A stretch of 64,000 nucleotides of DNA, from assembly GCA_004297775.1 (NCBI GenBank), contig SCUE01000034.1, positions 62,001 through 126,000 of the forward strand. Reading direction: 5' to 3'. Below, piece by piece: positions 33,417-42,148 of the stretch. Positions within the stretch are counted from its first letter, which is position 1. Each line of letters begins with the position of its first letter. Below the pieces are notes generated by a model. The model was not told the DNA's origin and ran no database searches. It saw nothing but the letters and a program-made list of their open reading frames with translations. This stretch comes from Chloroflexota bacterium. GTDB taxonomy: Bacteria > Chloroflexota > UBA6077 > FW602-bin22. The position numbers were made by a program, and so were the translations under genes.

Positions 33417-34142
33417 CTATTCGATGATCTGAAGACGCGACTCGATGCCACGCTCAGGCGCCGAGACCGGGATCTGCTTAAATGAGCCCTTCTTGCCGTT
33501 CTTGGTACTCACGTCGATGGTGAAGGCGAGAACGCCCAGCGGGAACTGCATCGGCACGTCCCAGGCGGCCGTCCAGAACCATGGCGCGTCGTCCGTCGCT
33601 CCGTGGCGACCGTACCGGAACTTGGCTTCCTCGCCGTGGGGAAGCTTGAGGAGAGCGGTGTCGACATCGGCCTCCTGCAACTCCTTCCCGGTGTTGTCCC
33701 AGGCGTACATTCGCCAAACGATGTGCATGCCGCGCCGGAACGTGCTATTGATGACGCAGTAGCGGTCGGCGTCCACGTTGAACTTGCTCTCGCCGGCACC
33801 GGCTGTGACCGTATCGACGTAGAATGTGACTTCCCTGACCTCGGGCGCGGGCGGCTTTGGCGGCGCGGGCGGCGTGGTGCCCGGCTTTGGTGGCACCGCC
33901 GTTGCCCTGGGCGGTGCGTTCGGCACGGCGCCGAGAATGGGCTGCTTGCCCGCCTCCTTGGCTTGCGCGGCGGAGAGCTGCTGCTGCAAGGCCTTGGTCT
34001 TCTCTTGCTCGGCCCCGAGCTGCTTCTGGGCAGCGTCAAACTGCTCCTGTGAGATACCGCCACAAGCAGCCAACAGCGCCGCCGATCCGGTGGCCAACAG
34101 GCCGAGCGCGGCGCGCCTTGTGATGATGGGTCCGGTTGCCAT
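33417..34142 (-). CDS. Lipoprotein with coiled coil, electron-transfer operon member
   Basis: A 241-residue exported protein. The signal TGPIITRRAALGLLATGSAALLAAC shows a twin-arginine-like start and a lipobox with Cys27. A short coiled coil follows (QFDAAQKQLGAEQEKTKALQQQLSAAQAKE), then a Pro-rich spacer and a C-terminal beta-rich domain from about residue 100 (EVREVTFYVDTVTAGAGESKFNVDADRYCVIN). The domain contains RRGMHIVWRMYAWDNTGKEL and KFRYGRHGATDDAPWFWTAAW. No family is assigned. His and Met residues in RRGMHIVWRM could bind metal but this is only a possibility. Confidence 0.6.
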   Translation of the reverse strand: MATGPIITRRAALGLLATGSAALLAACGGISQEQFDAAQKQLGAEQEKTKALQQQLSAAQAKEAGKQPILGAVPNAPPRATAVPPKPGTTPPAPPKPPAPEVREVTFYVDTVTAGAGESKFNVDADRYCVINSTFRRGMHIVWRMYAWDNTGKELQEADVDTALLKLPHGEEAKFRYGRHGATDDAPWFWTAAWDVPMQFPLGVLAFTIDVSTKNGKKGSFKQIPVSAPERGIESRLQIIE

Positions 34143-34168
34143 GTCTGCTTCTCCTTCGCGTGTACTTC

Positions 34169-35077
34169 TTACGCTTCCGCGGACTCGGCGAAGATCCCGG
34201 CCAATTGGCGCAGGACGAACCCGAAAGTTGTCCAGACGCCGCCGATCAGTAACGCCAGGACGAATGGGGCGGTGTTCCGAATCGGTTCGAGTCCGATCGG
34301 CGCGACAGCGTAGGCCGCCGGCAGCGCATCGGCCGATGGAAGTACGACGAGCACCGTCCGGTCGCTCTCGCTGTGCAAGCCCAAGCCCTCGAACCGAACC
34401 GTGAACCGCTGCTCAGAGAGCGGCAAGGTCGGGCGATAGTCGAGGAACGCGACTCCGTTGGCGTCCGTCTTCGCGCGTCCGATCTCCATCTTGCCGAACG
34501 TCCCGACGAACTCCGCGTCGACGTAGAAGCGCACTTCGGCCTTGGACACGGGCGCACCGCCAGTATCCTTCAGGACCGCCATCAGCGCGAGATTGTCTCG
34601 GCCGACCGTCGGCGTCAGGCTCAGTGTGGTCGCCTTCAGTGACGGGGCGGCGGCCGTGCCGGCACCCTTGACGCGAATCGACCCCTTCTGCAGGCGGTCG
34701 TGGATCTCACAGTCGAGATCGCACTTGAAGTCGAAGGTGCCGGTCTTGTCGGCGACAAAGCTAAAGGTGTACTCGCGGTTGGACGCGGTGAGTTTGTCCG
34801 ACTCGAGCTTGTAGGCCGGCAGCACGATGATGTGTACATCGTTCACATGGGCCACATGCGCCCACGCGAAGGTCAACTCGACCGACTGTCCCCGCTCGAC
34901 CTCGAGGGCGGGGCCCTCACCTTTGCTGCCGAAGCCGGCGTCGGTGATTTCGACTCGGAACTTGACCGGCTCGGTCACCTGCGCCGCGGCGTGGCCGTTC
35001 GCGAGCCAGGGCGCCAGGATCATCAGAAGGGCGCCGAGAATGGCCACGATCCTCGGGCCGACGATCTGCCTACGCAC
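34169..35077 (-). CDS. Membrane-anchored cupredoxin-like protein
   Basis: A 302-residue exported protein: signal (residues 1-33), a cupredoxin-like beta domain (about 35-136), an Ig-like domain (about 145-265) and a C-terminal membrane helix (FVLALLIGGVWTTFGFVLRQL). Candidate copper ligands are His74, His77 or His82 and the C-terminal loop C119-x3-C123-x2-H126. The loop lacks the Met of plastocyanin and of CuA, so the copper site, if any, is unusual. It probably shuttles electrons outside the membrane for the NrfD/FeS module. Start choice: GGAGG abuts GTG 35086, whereas GTG 35077 is 9 nt downstream and begins a normal signal (MRRQIVGPR). Confidence 0.65.
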   Translation of the reverse strand: MRRQIVGPRIVAILGALLMILAPWLANGHAAAQVTEPVKFRVEITDAGFGSKGEGPALEVERGQSVELTFAWAHVAHVNDVHIIVLPAYKLESDKLTASNREYTFSFVADKTGTFDFKCDLDCEIHDRLQKGSIRVKGAGTAAAPSLKATTLSLTPTVGRDNLALMAVLKDTGGAPVSKAEVRFYVDAEFVGTFGKMEIGRAKTDANGVAFLDYRPTLPLSEQRFTVRFEGLGLHSESDRTVLVVLPSADALPAAYAVAPIGLEPIRNTAPFVLALLIGGVWTTFGFVLRQLAGIFAESAEA

Positions 35078-35082
35078 GACTG

Positions 35083-36543
35083 TCACCCTCCGATCCGCTG
35101 AACCGCGACCCTGGGCGCGACACCATCGGGGAGATGATCGACGTGGCCATCGACGTGATAGGCGTCGATGGCGAGGACCCGAGATTCCTCGTGCTCCCAG
35201 CCCTCCTTGATTTCCCAAACGGACAGAATCGGGAACGTCTTGGCGAAGAGCGTGAAGATCAGACCGAAGCCGGCGAAGGCCGCGGCGGTGATCGAGAACT
35301 CGACCCAGGTCGGCCGGTAGCCTCCCCACTCGTAGGGCATCTGCGGCAGGCCAAGCGAGGCTACGACGATCACATAGCGTTTCAGCCACATGCCAATGTT
35401 GACGAGCACCGAGGCGGCGACGATTAACGGGATCGTCCGCGTCCACGGCAGAGCGCAGATCAGAATCGGGACGAGCATCCCGGCTATCACGAAGGTCCAG
35501 AACGGCAGCGCGTACCGACCGAGCATCAACGCCTCAAGAAGAAGCTTGTCGCCCTCGGCCAGCTTGTAACCGGTCGTTAGGTACTCGGCGAACGTGAAGT
35601 AGGCGTAGATCAAGCCGAGCGCGAGCATCAGATAGCCCAAGAACCGGAACTGCTTCTCGGCGATGTACTCTTCGAGGTGGTAGAAGCGGCGGAACAGGTA
35701 CATCACACTGATGATTCCGGCCGTGCCGGAATAAATCGCGCCGACGACGAAGTAGGGGCCGAACACGGTGCTGTTCCAGCCGTCCCGCATCGTCATACCG
35801 AAGATCCAGGAGACGACCGTGTGGACCGAGACGGCAACCGGGATGATCACCACCATCATCACGCCGAGCGCACGCTCCAGGCGGCGCCGCTGCCCGGGCG
35901 TGCCGCGCCAGCGGAGCGACAAGGCGGCATAGATCCGGTGTCGCAGTCGGTGCGACGTCCCGGCCAAGCGATCGCGAGCGAGGGCGATGTCGGGGATGAG
36001 CGGCAGATAGAGGTAGATCAGGCTGCCGGTCAAGTAGGTGCTGATCGAAATCAGGTCCCAGAGGATCGCCGAGCCGATCTGGCCGAAGAGGATCACGTTC
36101 AGAACCCGATCAGGCCGGCCCAGATCGATGATCGGCATGAGCGCGCCGATCATCAGCGAGACCACCGTGATGACCTCGGCCATGCGCGTCACCGGTCGGC
36201 GCCACTCGGCATGACTCACCCGCAGAATCGCCGAGATGAGCGTGCCGGCATGACTTATGCCGATGAAGAACACGAAGTTGGTGACGTAGAGACCCCAGAT
36301 CACCACGTCACGCATGCCTGTCTCGATCAGGCCGTGCCGAAACTGGATCGAGTACGCGTAGGCGCCCCAGGCGACCACTATGGCCAGAAAACCGACCCAG
36401 GCGTACCAGACCGGCGAGGTGTGGGTCAGGGGATGGAGAGCCGCCGACTCCAGGCGCGCCGACGAATGAGTCGGGGGAAGGATGGCGTGGCCGTCGACCG
36501 CTCCGGTCAGAGGGGTCGTGCGGTGAATGGCTTGCGCGCTCAT
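35083..36543 (-). CDS. NrfD/PsrC/ActC-family quinone-interacting membrane subunit
   Basis: A 486-residue integral membrane protein with about ten hydrophobic helices, the length of the ten-helix ActC/DsrP/QrcD type rather than the eight-helix PsrC/NrfD type. Conserved-looking features are FFIGISHAGTLISAILRVSHAEWRRP (about residues 90-115) and IIDLGRPDRVLNVILFGQIGSAILWDLISISTYLTGSL (about 140-177), which match the family core near the quinone site. It takes electrons from or gives them to menaquinone. ATG 36543 overlaps the FeS-protein stop as ATGA. An upstream in-frame start at 36564 would lie inside that gene. Confidence 0.85.
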   Translation of the reverse strand: MSAQAIHRTTPLTGAVDGHAILPPTHSSARLESAALHPLTHTSPVWYAWVGFLAIVVAWGAYAYSIQFRHGLIETGMRDVVIWGLYVTNFVFFIGISHAGTLISAILRVSHAEWRRPVTRMAEVITVVSLMIGALMPIIDLGRPDRVLNVILFGQIGSAILWDLISISTYLTGSLIYLYLPLIPDIALARDRLAGTSHRLRHRIYAALSLRWRGTPGQRRRLERALGVMMVVIIPVAVSVHTVVSWIFGMTMRDGWNSTVFGPYFVVGAIYSGTAGIISVMYLFRRFYHLEEYIAEKQFRFLGYLMLALGLIYAYFTFAEYLTTGYKLAEGDKLLLEALMLGRYALPFWTFVIAGMLVPILICALPWTRTIPLIVAASVLVNIGMWLKRYVIVVASLGLPQMPYEWGGYRPTWVEFSITAAAFAGFGLIFTLFAKTFPILSVWEIKEGWEHEESRVLAIDAYHVDGHVDHLPDGVAPRVAVQRIGG

Positions 36544-37430
36544 TTCTTGCTCAACTCCTGCCAAGGCCGAGGCTCACGGCTGTTCCGCCGATCGTCTGCC
36601 TCACGGCCGTATTCCTGCCCGTGGCCGGGCAGGTACCAGACACGCGGGCGCGTTCCGAGTTCTTCCTTGAGGCGGAACGCGCTGTTGTCGGCCAGGAAGC
36701 GGGTGAACTGCACGATCTCCGTGCCATTGGTTGCGACGTCCTGCGTCATCTCGGCCAGGTAGATGGCACCCATCGGACAAGCCGACGCGCAGGCCGGAAG
36801 CTTGCCGTCGTGCGTGCGGTGGGCGCAGAGCATGCATTTCTCGACCGTGCCGCGCCGGTGCGGAACGGGGTACTCGGGCGAGTACTGGGCGAAGACGGCG
36901 CCGGGAGGATTCTCTGGCTGGTCCCAATTGAACGAGCGAGCGCCGTATGGGCAGGCCGCCATACACATGCGGCAGCCGATGCAGCGCTCGTGGTTGACAA
37001 GGATGACGCCCTCGCGGTTGCGGTAGGTTGCTCCGACCGGGCAGACGTTCAGACACGGCGCGTTCTCGCACTGCATGCAGGGTCGCGGCGCGAAGTGGCT
37101 ACTTCCGCCGGACTCCCCGACTTTGAAGACCCGCAGCCATTGCTGGCCTGCCGGCACGAAGTGCTCGGCGTTGCAGGCTTCGACGCACGCGGGCGGCTTG
37201 TCCTGGGTCACGCAGCCTTCGCACTTCCGCAGATCGATCACCATCGCCCACTGGCGCGCCGGTCCGTGGCTCTCCGTCGACGGGGCGGCCGCGCCGCCTT
37301 CGGCCGCCAGCGCGCCGCCAGCGGTGACGCCGGAGCCGACCGCGGCGACGCCAGCACCGACCGCTCCGACCCGCTTGAGAAAGCCGCGCCGGGTCACCGC
37401 CCACGGGATCCCTGCCGATGTCGCTGGCAC
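36540..37430 (-). CDS. Twin-arginine four-cluster [4Fe-4S] ferredoxin subunit (PsrB/NrfC type)
   Basis: A 296-residue protein exported through the Tat pathway (TRRGFLKR at 13-20, then a hydrophobic AGVAAVGSG segment). It has sixteen Cys in four groups: 70/73/82/86, 118/121/126/130, 150/153/156/160 and 199/202/214/218, the pattern for four [4Fe-4S] clusters in DmsB/PsrB/NrfC electron-transfer subunits. It should pass electrons between an unidentified outer catalytic partner and the NrfD-type subunit encoded next. The start is GTG 37430 with GGAGG 7 bp upstream. This is the first gene of a six-gene minus-strand operon; no molybdopterin or haem catalytic subunit is encoded in it. Confidence 0.87.
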   Translation of the reverse strand: MPATSAGIPWAVTRRGFLKRVGAVGAGVAAVGSGVTAGGALAAEGGAAAPSTESHGPARQWAMVIDLRKCEGCVTQDKPPACVEACNAEHFVPAGQQWLRVFKVGESGGSSHFAPRPCMQCENAPCLNVCPVGATYRNREGVILVNHERCIGCRMCMAACPYGARSFNWDQPENPPGAVFAQYSPEYPVPHRRGTVEKCMLCAHRTHDGKLPACASACPMGAIYLAEMTQDVATNGTEIVQFTRFLADNSAFRLKEELGTRPRVWYLPGHGQEYGREADDRRNSREPRPWQELSKK

Positions 37431-37579
37431 TGCCCAACCTCCGGCTCGCTGGTGTCACTATGCCAGCGGCGCCGCGGCGCGGTGAGAGCGAAAGCGCGCA
37501 GCGTTTGCCGATCTCCGTCGTGGGAATCAAGCTGAAGCCGGCGAGCGCTGTCGTGGAAAGCGCGCAGTCCGATCTCGGC

Positions 37580-38239
37580 CTAGTTTTGCGTGGGAGTCTC
37601 CAGGAGACCGTGCTCGATCGCGTAGCGCACGAGCGCGGCGCGCCCGCTCAGGCCCAGCTTCTCGAGCCCGCGCACCTTGTACGTCTCGACCGTGCGCACG
37701 CTCAGAAAGAGCTGCTCGGCGATCCGCTGCGTGGTGTGGCCCAGGGCGACCAGCCGCAGCACCTGTGTCTCGCGTTCGCTCAGCGGTTGCGTCGCGGTCG
37801 GCGTGGCCGATTGGCGCGGACTCCGGAGCTGATCGACGAGTACGCGAGCCGCCGCTGGGTGCAGGTAAACCTCGCCGCGCGCGACGGCTCGGATTGCGTC
37901 GAGCAATTCGTGGCCGGACGATCGCTTCAGGGCATAGCCGGAGGCGCCGGCCTCGAGCGCCTGGTGAATGTAGGCCGGATCGTCGTACTGACTGAGGATG
38001 AGGACGGCTAATCCAGGCAACTGTTGCTTCATCTGTCGCGCGGCCACGAGTCCATCGCCCGGCATGCGGATGTCGACGATTGCGATGTCGGGTCGGACCT
38101 CGAGCGCGAGCCGCACCGCGGCCTCGGCCGTCTCCGCTTCGGCGACGACCTCGAATTCGGGTTGCGCGACGAGCAGCGCCCGCAGACCGGCTCGCAGGAC
38201 GCCGTGATCGTCAGCGAGCAGAATGCGCAGCTTCGACAT
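37580..38239 (-). CDS. NarL/LuxR-family response regulator
   Basis: A 219-residue two-component regulator. The receiver has LLADDHGVLRAGL (Asp10, Asp11), phospho-acceptor Asp56 in IVDIRMPG and a LKRSSGHELLDAI lysine region. The C-terminal LuxR helix-turn-helix reads PLSERETQVLRLVALGHTTQRIAEQLFLSVRTVETYKVRGLEKLGL. The kinase gene upstream overlaps it by 29 nt, so they are cognate. It lies directly upstream of the FeS/NrfD operon on the same strand and may control it. Confidence 0.9.
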   Translation of the reverse strand: MSKLRILLADDHGVLRAGLRALLVAQPEFEVVAEAETAEAAVRLALEVRPDIAIVDIRMPGDGLVAARQMKQQLPGLAVLILSQYDDPAYIHQALEAGASGYALKRSSGHELLDAIRAVARGEVYLHPAAARVLVDQLRSPRQSATPTATQPLSERETQVLRLVALGHTTQRIAEQLFLSVRTVETYKVRGLEKLGLSGRAALVRYAIEHGLLETPTQN

Positions 38240-40031
38240 CGCTTTCCTCCCGCCGAAGATTGGCCTCGAGTGGGATCTCGAGGAACACCGTCGTGCCGAT
38301 GCCGGGTTGGGTTTCGATGGTGAGAGTTGCGCCGATTAGTGCGGCGCGCTCCTGCATTCCGGCCAAACCAAGCCGCTTCTCGAGCGGCGCGGCGCGCACC
38401 GAATCGACGTCAAACCCCTTGCCATCGTCCTCCACGAGTACGACCAGCCGCTCGTCCCGCCGCTGGAGCAGAACGCTGACGTTCTGGGCGCCGGCGTGTT
38501 GCGCAACGTTCGTCAGGGCGGCTTGAACCGTCCGATACACCGCGGTCTCGGCGGCGGAGATCAGACGAAAGCCCGCGACGCCGACGGTCTGGAAGTCGGT
38601 CTGCAAGTTCCAGCGCTGGCCGCACTCGGCGGTATACCGCTCCAACGCCGCGACCAGACCGACGTCGTCGAGCACGCTGGGGCGCAACTCGACGGCCAGC
38701 CGGTGGACCTCGGCCAAAGTCTGCGCGGCGAGCCCTTGGAGCTTGGTCGCGGTTCGTCGGACTTCTTCGGGTTCGGCGCCGTCGGCGGCCAGCCCTTCGA
38801 GCCCGAGGCGTAGCGAAGCAAGCGCCTGACTCGTGTCATCGTGCAGTTCTTGCGCCAGCCGGCGGCGCTCCTCCTCCTGGCCGTCCATGACCCTCTGGAG
38901 CAGCTCGGACCGCTCGCGCTCGCGCTCGCGCAGGCTCTGGTAGAGCTGTGCCAGCTCCCGGTTCCGGTGCTCGACCTCGGCGGTGCGCTCGTCAACGCGG
39001 TGTTCCAATTCGCGGTTCCACTCCGCCACCTCGGCCAACGATGCGCGGAGCCTCTGTCGCATCGTCTCGAACGCGCGGGCGAGGATGCCCAGTTCGTCGG
39101 ATCGGTCAAGATGGACCGACTGATCCAGTCGGCCGCCGGCGAACCGCTCGGCCGCCGCGGTCAGCCGTCGCAGCGGGCGAACCACTCGACGGGCGTCGAA
39201 CCAGGCAACCACGGCGGCGAGGACGAGCGCGCCGAGTCCGAAGAGCGTCAGCCGGAGTTGAAGACGGCGCGGCATCGCCAGCACCGCGTCGACCGGCTGC
39301 TCGACGACGACACCCCAGTTCGGGAGAATGGACAGTGGCGCGTACGCGACCACGTGGCTTGGGAACGCGGACGATGGCGGAGGCTCGTGGATTCGGTAGC
39401 CGGCTTTCTGCGTGTCCATCAGCCCGGCGAGCAGGGTACGATGCTCGGCGATCACCCTTGGGCTGAGATCGCGAGTCCCGGCGACAAGGCGACCGGACGT
39501 GCTCATCAGTTGCGCATAGGTGCCGTTCTCGATATCGCCCGACGGCAACAGGTGGAGCGCCGGATGGTCAGGATTGAGATCCGCCATCAGCGCCCCGATG
39601 GCGCGTCCATCCCGCCCTCGCACCGGTACCGCCACGCTGGCGTACGTCTTGTCGTTTGCACCGGCGAACTCGACGATCGCCGTCCGGCCGGTGCGGAGGG
39701 CCAGCGCCACGCCCGCGCGATCGGCGTTGACGTCAGCCGACTCGCTGGCGGCGGTGGTCCAGACGGTCGTTCCCGCCGCATCGAGGAGCCACACCGTTCC
39801 GAAGCCGCCGAACTGGCTCTGGAGGTCGACCAGATGTTGCTGCTGCGCTTCGGTCGGCGCGTTGGCCGCCTCGCCGCCGAGCTCGGCGGCCTCCCGCTCG
39901 AGCGCGGCCTGACCGTGCCGGACAACATCGTCGACCCGCGTCGCCAATGCACGCGCCAGGGTCACGCGCTCGCCGTAGGCGGCATCGACGCTCTCACCGA
40001 TGGTCCACAGCGCGACGAGGCCGAAAAGCAC
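38211..40031 (-). CDS. Sensor histidine kinase (CACHE-like sensor, HAMP, HisKA_3, HATPase)
   Basis: At least 606 residues: an extracellular sensor region between two membrane helices (about residues 15-255), HAMP (ARRVVRPLRRLTAAAERFAGGRLDQSV), a coiled coil, HisKA_3 with phospho-His397 in ELHDDTSQALASL, and an ATPase domain with NVAQHAG and EDDGKGFD. It should phosphorylate the NarL-type regulator next to it. The start is uncertain. GTG 40031 cuts through the first membrane helix. The frame stays open to 40172, and codons 40032-40112 add IVASVALGLALVLV-like helix sequence, but that extension contains no ATG, GTG or TTG. An ATG at 40117 is out of frame by a GC dinucleotide. Confidence 0.87.
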   Translation of the reverse strand: MLFGLVALWTIGESVDAAYGERVTLARALATRVDDVVRHGQAALEREAAELGGEAANAPTEAQQQHLVDLQSQFGGFGTVWLLDAAGTTVWTTAASESADVNADRAGVALALRTGRTAIVEFAGANDKTYASVAVPVRGRDGRAIGALMADLNPDHPALHLLPSGDIENGTYAQLMSTSGRLVAGTRDLSPRVIAEHRTLLAGLMDTQKAGYRIHEPPPSSAFPSHVVAYAPLSILPNWGVVVEQPVDAVLAMPRRLQLRLTLFGLGALVLAAVVAWFDARRVVRPLRRLTAAAERFAGGRLDQSVHLDRSDELGILARAFETMRQRLRASLAEVAEWNRELEHRVDERTAEVEHRNRELAQLYQSLRERERERSELLQRVMDGQEEERRRLAQELHDDTSQALASLRLGLEGLAADGAEPEEVRRTATKLQGLAAQTLAEVHRLAVELRPSVLDDVGLVAALERYTAECGQRWNLQTDFQTVGVAGFRLISAAETAVYRTVQAALTNVAQHAGAQNVSVLLQRRDERLVVLVEDDGKGFDVDSVRAAPLEKRLGLAGMQERAALIGATLTIETQPGIGTTVFLEIPLEANLRREESDVEAAHSAR

Positions 40032-40315
40032 CAGGACCAGCGCCAGGCCCAGCGCGACGCTGGCGACGATGCGCAGGCCAAGCGAGAACCCGGGCAGCCC
40101 GAAGGCGCGCGATTCATCCCCGTCCGTGCTTGCCTCCCGAGCCGGCGCCCGCTGGTAGCCGGTGAGCCGAGCCTACGCAGGCATCTTCGCGCCGGCATCC
40201 GTAGTAAGCCCGGATACGCGGCCGAAAATCCGCACATTTCCCCGATGCGCTCGGCGATCCGTGGGACTAACGCGAGGCCGCGGCACGTCGCCAAATTCGC
40301 GCGCCGACGGTCGTT

Positions 40316-40945
40316 CTACTCCGTCGCGAGCGGCGCGCCCCAGCGATCGGCGTAGGCGACCTCGCTGACGGGGCGTCGTCGTAGCGGGCCAAACTTCTCG
40401 GCTGGACGGCCAAGCGGGACGATCGCGTAGGTGTCGATGTTCTCCGGGATGCCGAGGACTTCCTTCAGCTTCTCCTCGCGAAACCGGTGGATCGTGGTCA
40501 TGCAGCCGCCCAGGCCGTATGCCCGCGCCGCCAGAAGCAGGTTCTGGATCGCTGGAAAGACGGTCGCGCCGGAGCCGTGTCGGCCGTCACTGCCCGCGGC
40601 CGGTTCGCACTCGGAACAGACGACGATGAGCAGCGGCGGTTCGGTCCCCATCGTCGCGCCGAGGTGGTAGGCGCCCTCGACGCGCTTGCGCTCGCGCGGA
40701 TCGGTGACCGCGGCCAGCCGGCTCGGCGGTGAGTAGTGATCCCACGCTTCCCGGTACACCTCGCCGACCCGCTGGCGCATCTCGGGATCGCGCACCACGA
40801 TGAATCGCCACGGCTGCGCATTGCGACCGTTCGGCGCGCGCGTCGCGGCCTCGATGAGTTTTGCGACGACGTGATCCGGCACCGGATCGGGATGGAATCG
40901 CCGGATCGAACGGTTCGTATACATCGCATCGATCAGATCGGTCAT
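40316..40945 (-). CDS. Nitroreductase-family flavoprotein
   Basis: A 209-residue FMN-dependent nitroreductase. MYTNRSIRRFHPDPVPDHVVAKLIEAATRAPNGRNAQPWRFIVV is the classic N-terminal FMN-binding signature; LLLAARAYGLGGCMTT and YAIVPLGRPAEKFGPLRRRPVSEV follow. The enzyme reduces nitro or quinone-like compounds with NAD(P)H; the natural substrate is unknown. ATG 40945. It reads the same way as the DUF3830 gene just upstream (4 bp gap). Confidence 0.9.
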   Translation of the reverse strand: MTDLIDAMYTNRSIRRFHPDPVPDHVVAKLIEAATRAPNGRNAQPWRFIVVRDPEMRQRVGEVYREAWDHYSPPSRLAAVTDPRERKRVEGAYHLGATMGTEPPLLIVVCSECEPAAGSDGRHGSGATVFPAIQNLLLAARAYGLGGCMTTIHRFREEKLKEVLGIPENIDTYAIVPLGRPAEKFGPLRRRPVSEVAYADRWGAPLATE

Positions 40946-40949
40946 AATC

Positions 40950-41417
40950 CTACGCCTCCTCGGTTAGAACGAACTCCTGCGCACCGTGCCACAAGACGAG
41001 CCGACCGACCTCACGCATCGTCTCGCGATCGCTCGTGATCGTGGCGAAATGATTGCCGACCAGTTGGCCGACACGGCTGTTGAAGATGGTTGGACCGTAC
41101 GGAACGAGGAACTCGGTCACACTGAGACCGAAGCAGTAGAGCAACATCTCGCCGGGCGCCGGAAAGCTGGTGTGGTTCTCGTAGGGAAGATCGACGCGCG
41201 TCACCGTGGCCGACCCACCGGCGGCGCCACCCGGTGCCGAGGCTGCCCGCCAGTCGTCGAGTGGTACCCAGGCCGATTCGCCGCTCCAGCGGCCCTGCAG
41301 GATCGTGCCGCGAAATGGCAGCATCCGTCGGACGGCCGCGACGGTCAGCGGGGCGCGGTCGATCTCGAAGCGCGCTTCGAGCGCCAACGAAGCGCCGACG
41401 CGAATGCGCAACATCAT
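40950..41417 (-). CDS. DUF3830 protein
   Basis: A 155-residue protein that matches DUF3830: MMLRIRVGASLALEARFEIDRAPLTVAAVRRMLPFRGTILQGRWSGESAWVPL, then ENHTSFPAPGEMLLYCFGLSVTEFLVPYGPTIFNSRVGQLVGNHFATI. The family has a cyclophilin-like barrel and is of unknown function, often beside amidohydrolases or hydantoinases. Two adjacent ATGs (41417, 41414) are possible; I use the first. It is followed by the nitroreductase gene. Confidence 0.7.
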   Translation of the reverse strand: MMLRIRVGASLALEARFEIDRAPLTVAAVRRMLPFRGTILQGRWSGESAWVPLDDWRAASAPGGAAGGSATVTRVDLPYENHTSFPAPGEMLLYCFGLSVTEFLVPYGPTIFNSRVGQLVGNHFATITSDRETMREVGRLVLWHGAQEFVLTEEA

Positions 41418-41515
41418 CCAATTGTATTCGCCTATGATCGGCCGACTTACACCGAGATCCATGGGTGTCGGCGCGCTCTTCGTCCTCGCGATGACCGCCT
41501 GACCGATCAGATCAT

Positions 41516-42148
41516 TCAGTCCGACGCGCGAGCCCAGCCGGCAATGTGTGGTCCCACGATCGGCACGCCGATCCGGAACTCTTCGATCTCCACCTCGGCG
41601 AAGCCGGCCGCGCGAATCGCCGCGGCCGTATCCCGATCGGGATGGCATCCATCCCCAACGTAGCTCCAGAACGGACGAACGAATTCCTGTACGCGCCGCT
41701 CGGTGGTCCCCCGGCGCGCGCCAACGTGCTCGACAAATACGAAGCGACCGCCCGGGCGCAGCACTCGCCGCGTTTCGGCGAGCGCCCGCGGAAGATCGGC
41801 CACCGAGCAGAGCACGAGCGTCGAAATGACCGCGTCGACCGACCGGTCGGGCGTCGGCAGCCGCTCGGCTGTTCCGTCGCGTAGATCGAGCGTGACGCCG
41901 GCGCGCGCGGCCGCGCGCTTGAGGTACGGCGACATGTGTGGATTCGGCTCGACGCCGATCCAGCGAATGCCCGGCTTCACGTGGCGGAAATTGGCGCCCG
42001 TGCCGGGACCAATTTCGAGCACGTCGCCGGCAAGGTCGCCGATGAGCCGCGCCTTGCGGTCGGCGACCCAGGCATCGTGCCGCCGACTCGCCCGATCGAG
42101 GAGGATTGGAAAGACCCGGCGGATCAGTCCACGGAGAGGATCGGCCAT
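41516..42148 (-). CDS. Class I SAM-dependent methyltransferase (UbiE/METTL7-like)
   Basis: A 210-residue methyltransferase. Motif I is DVLEIGPGTGANFRHV (about residues 43-58), the acidic loop is GVEPNPHM, and the post-motifs are AVISTLVLCSVADLPRALAETRRVLRPGGRFVFVEHV and the family-typical AGFAEVEIEEF. The start ATG 42148 shares its A with the stop of the upstream response regulator gene (TGATG), so the two are coupled. Substrate unknown; quinones or small lipophilic molecules are methylated by relatives. Confidence 0.85.
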   Translation of the reverse strand: MADPLRGLIRRVFPILLDRASRRHDAWVADRKARLIGDLAGDVLEIGPGTGANFRHVKPGIRWIGVEPNPHMSPYLKRAAARAGVTLDLRDGTAERLPTPDRSVDAVISTLVLCSVADLPRALAETRRVLRPGGRFVFVEHVGARRGTTERRVQEFVRPFWSYVGDGCHPDRDTAAAIRAAGFAEVEIEEFRIGVPIVGPHIAGWARASD

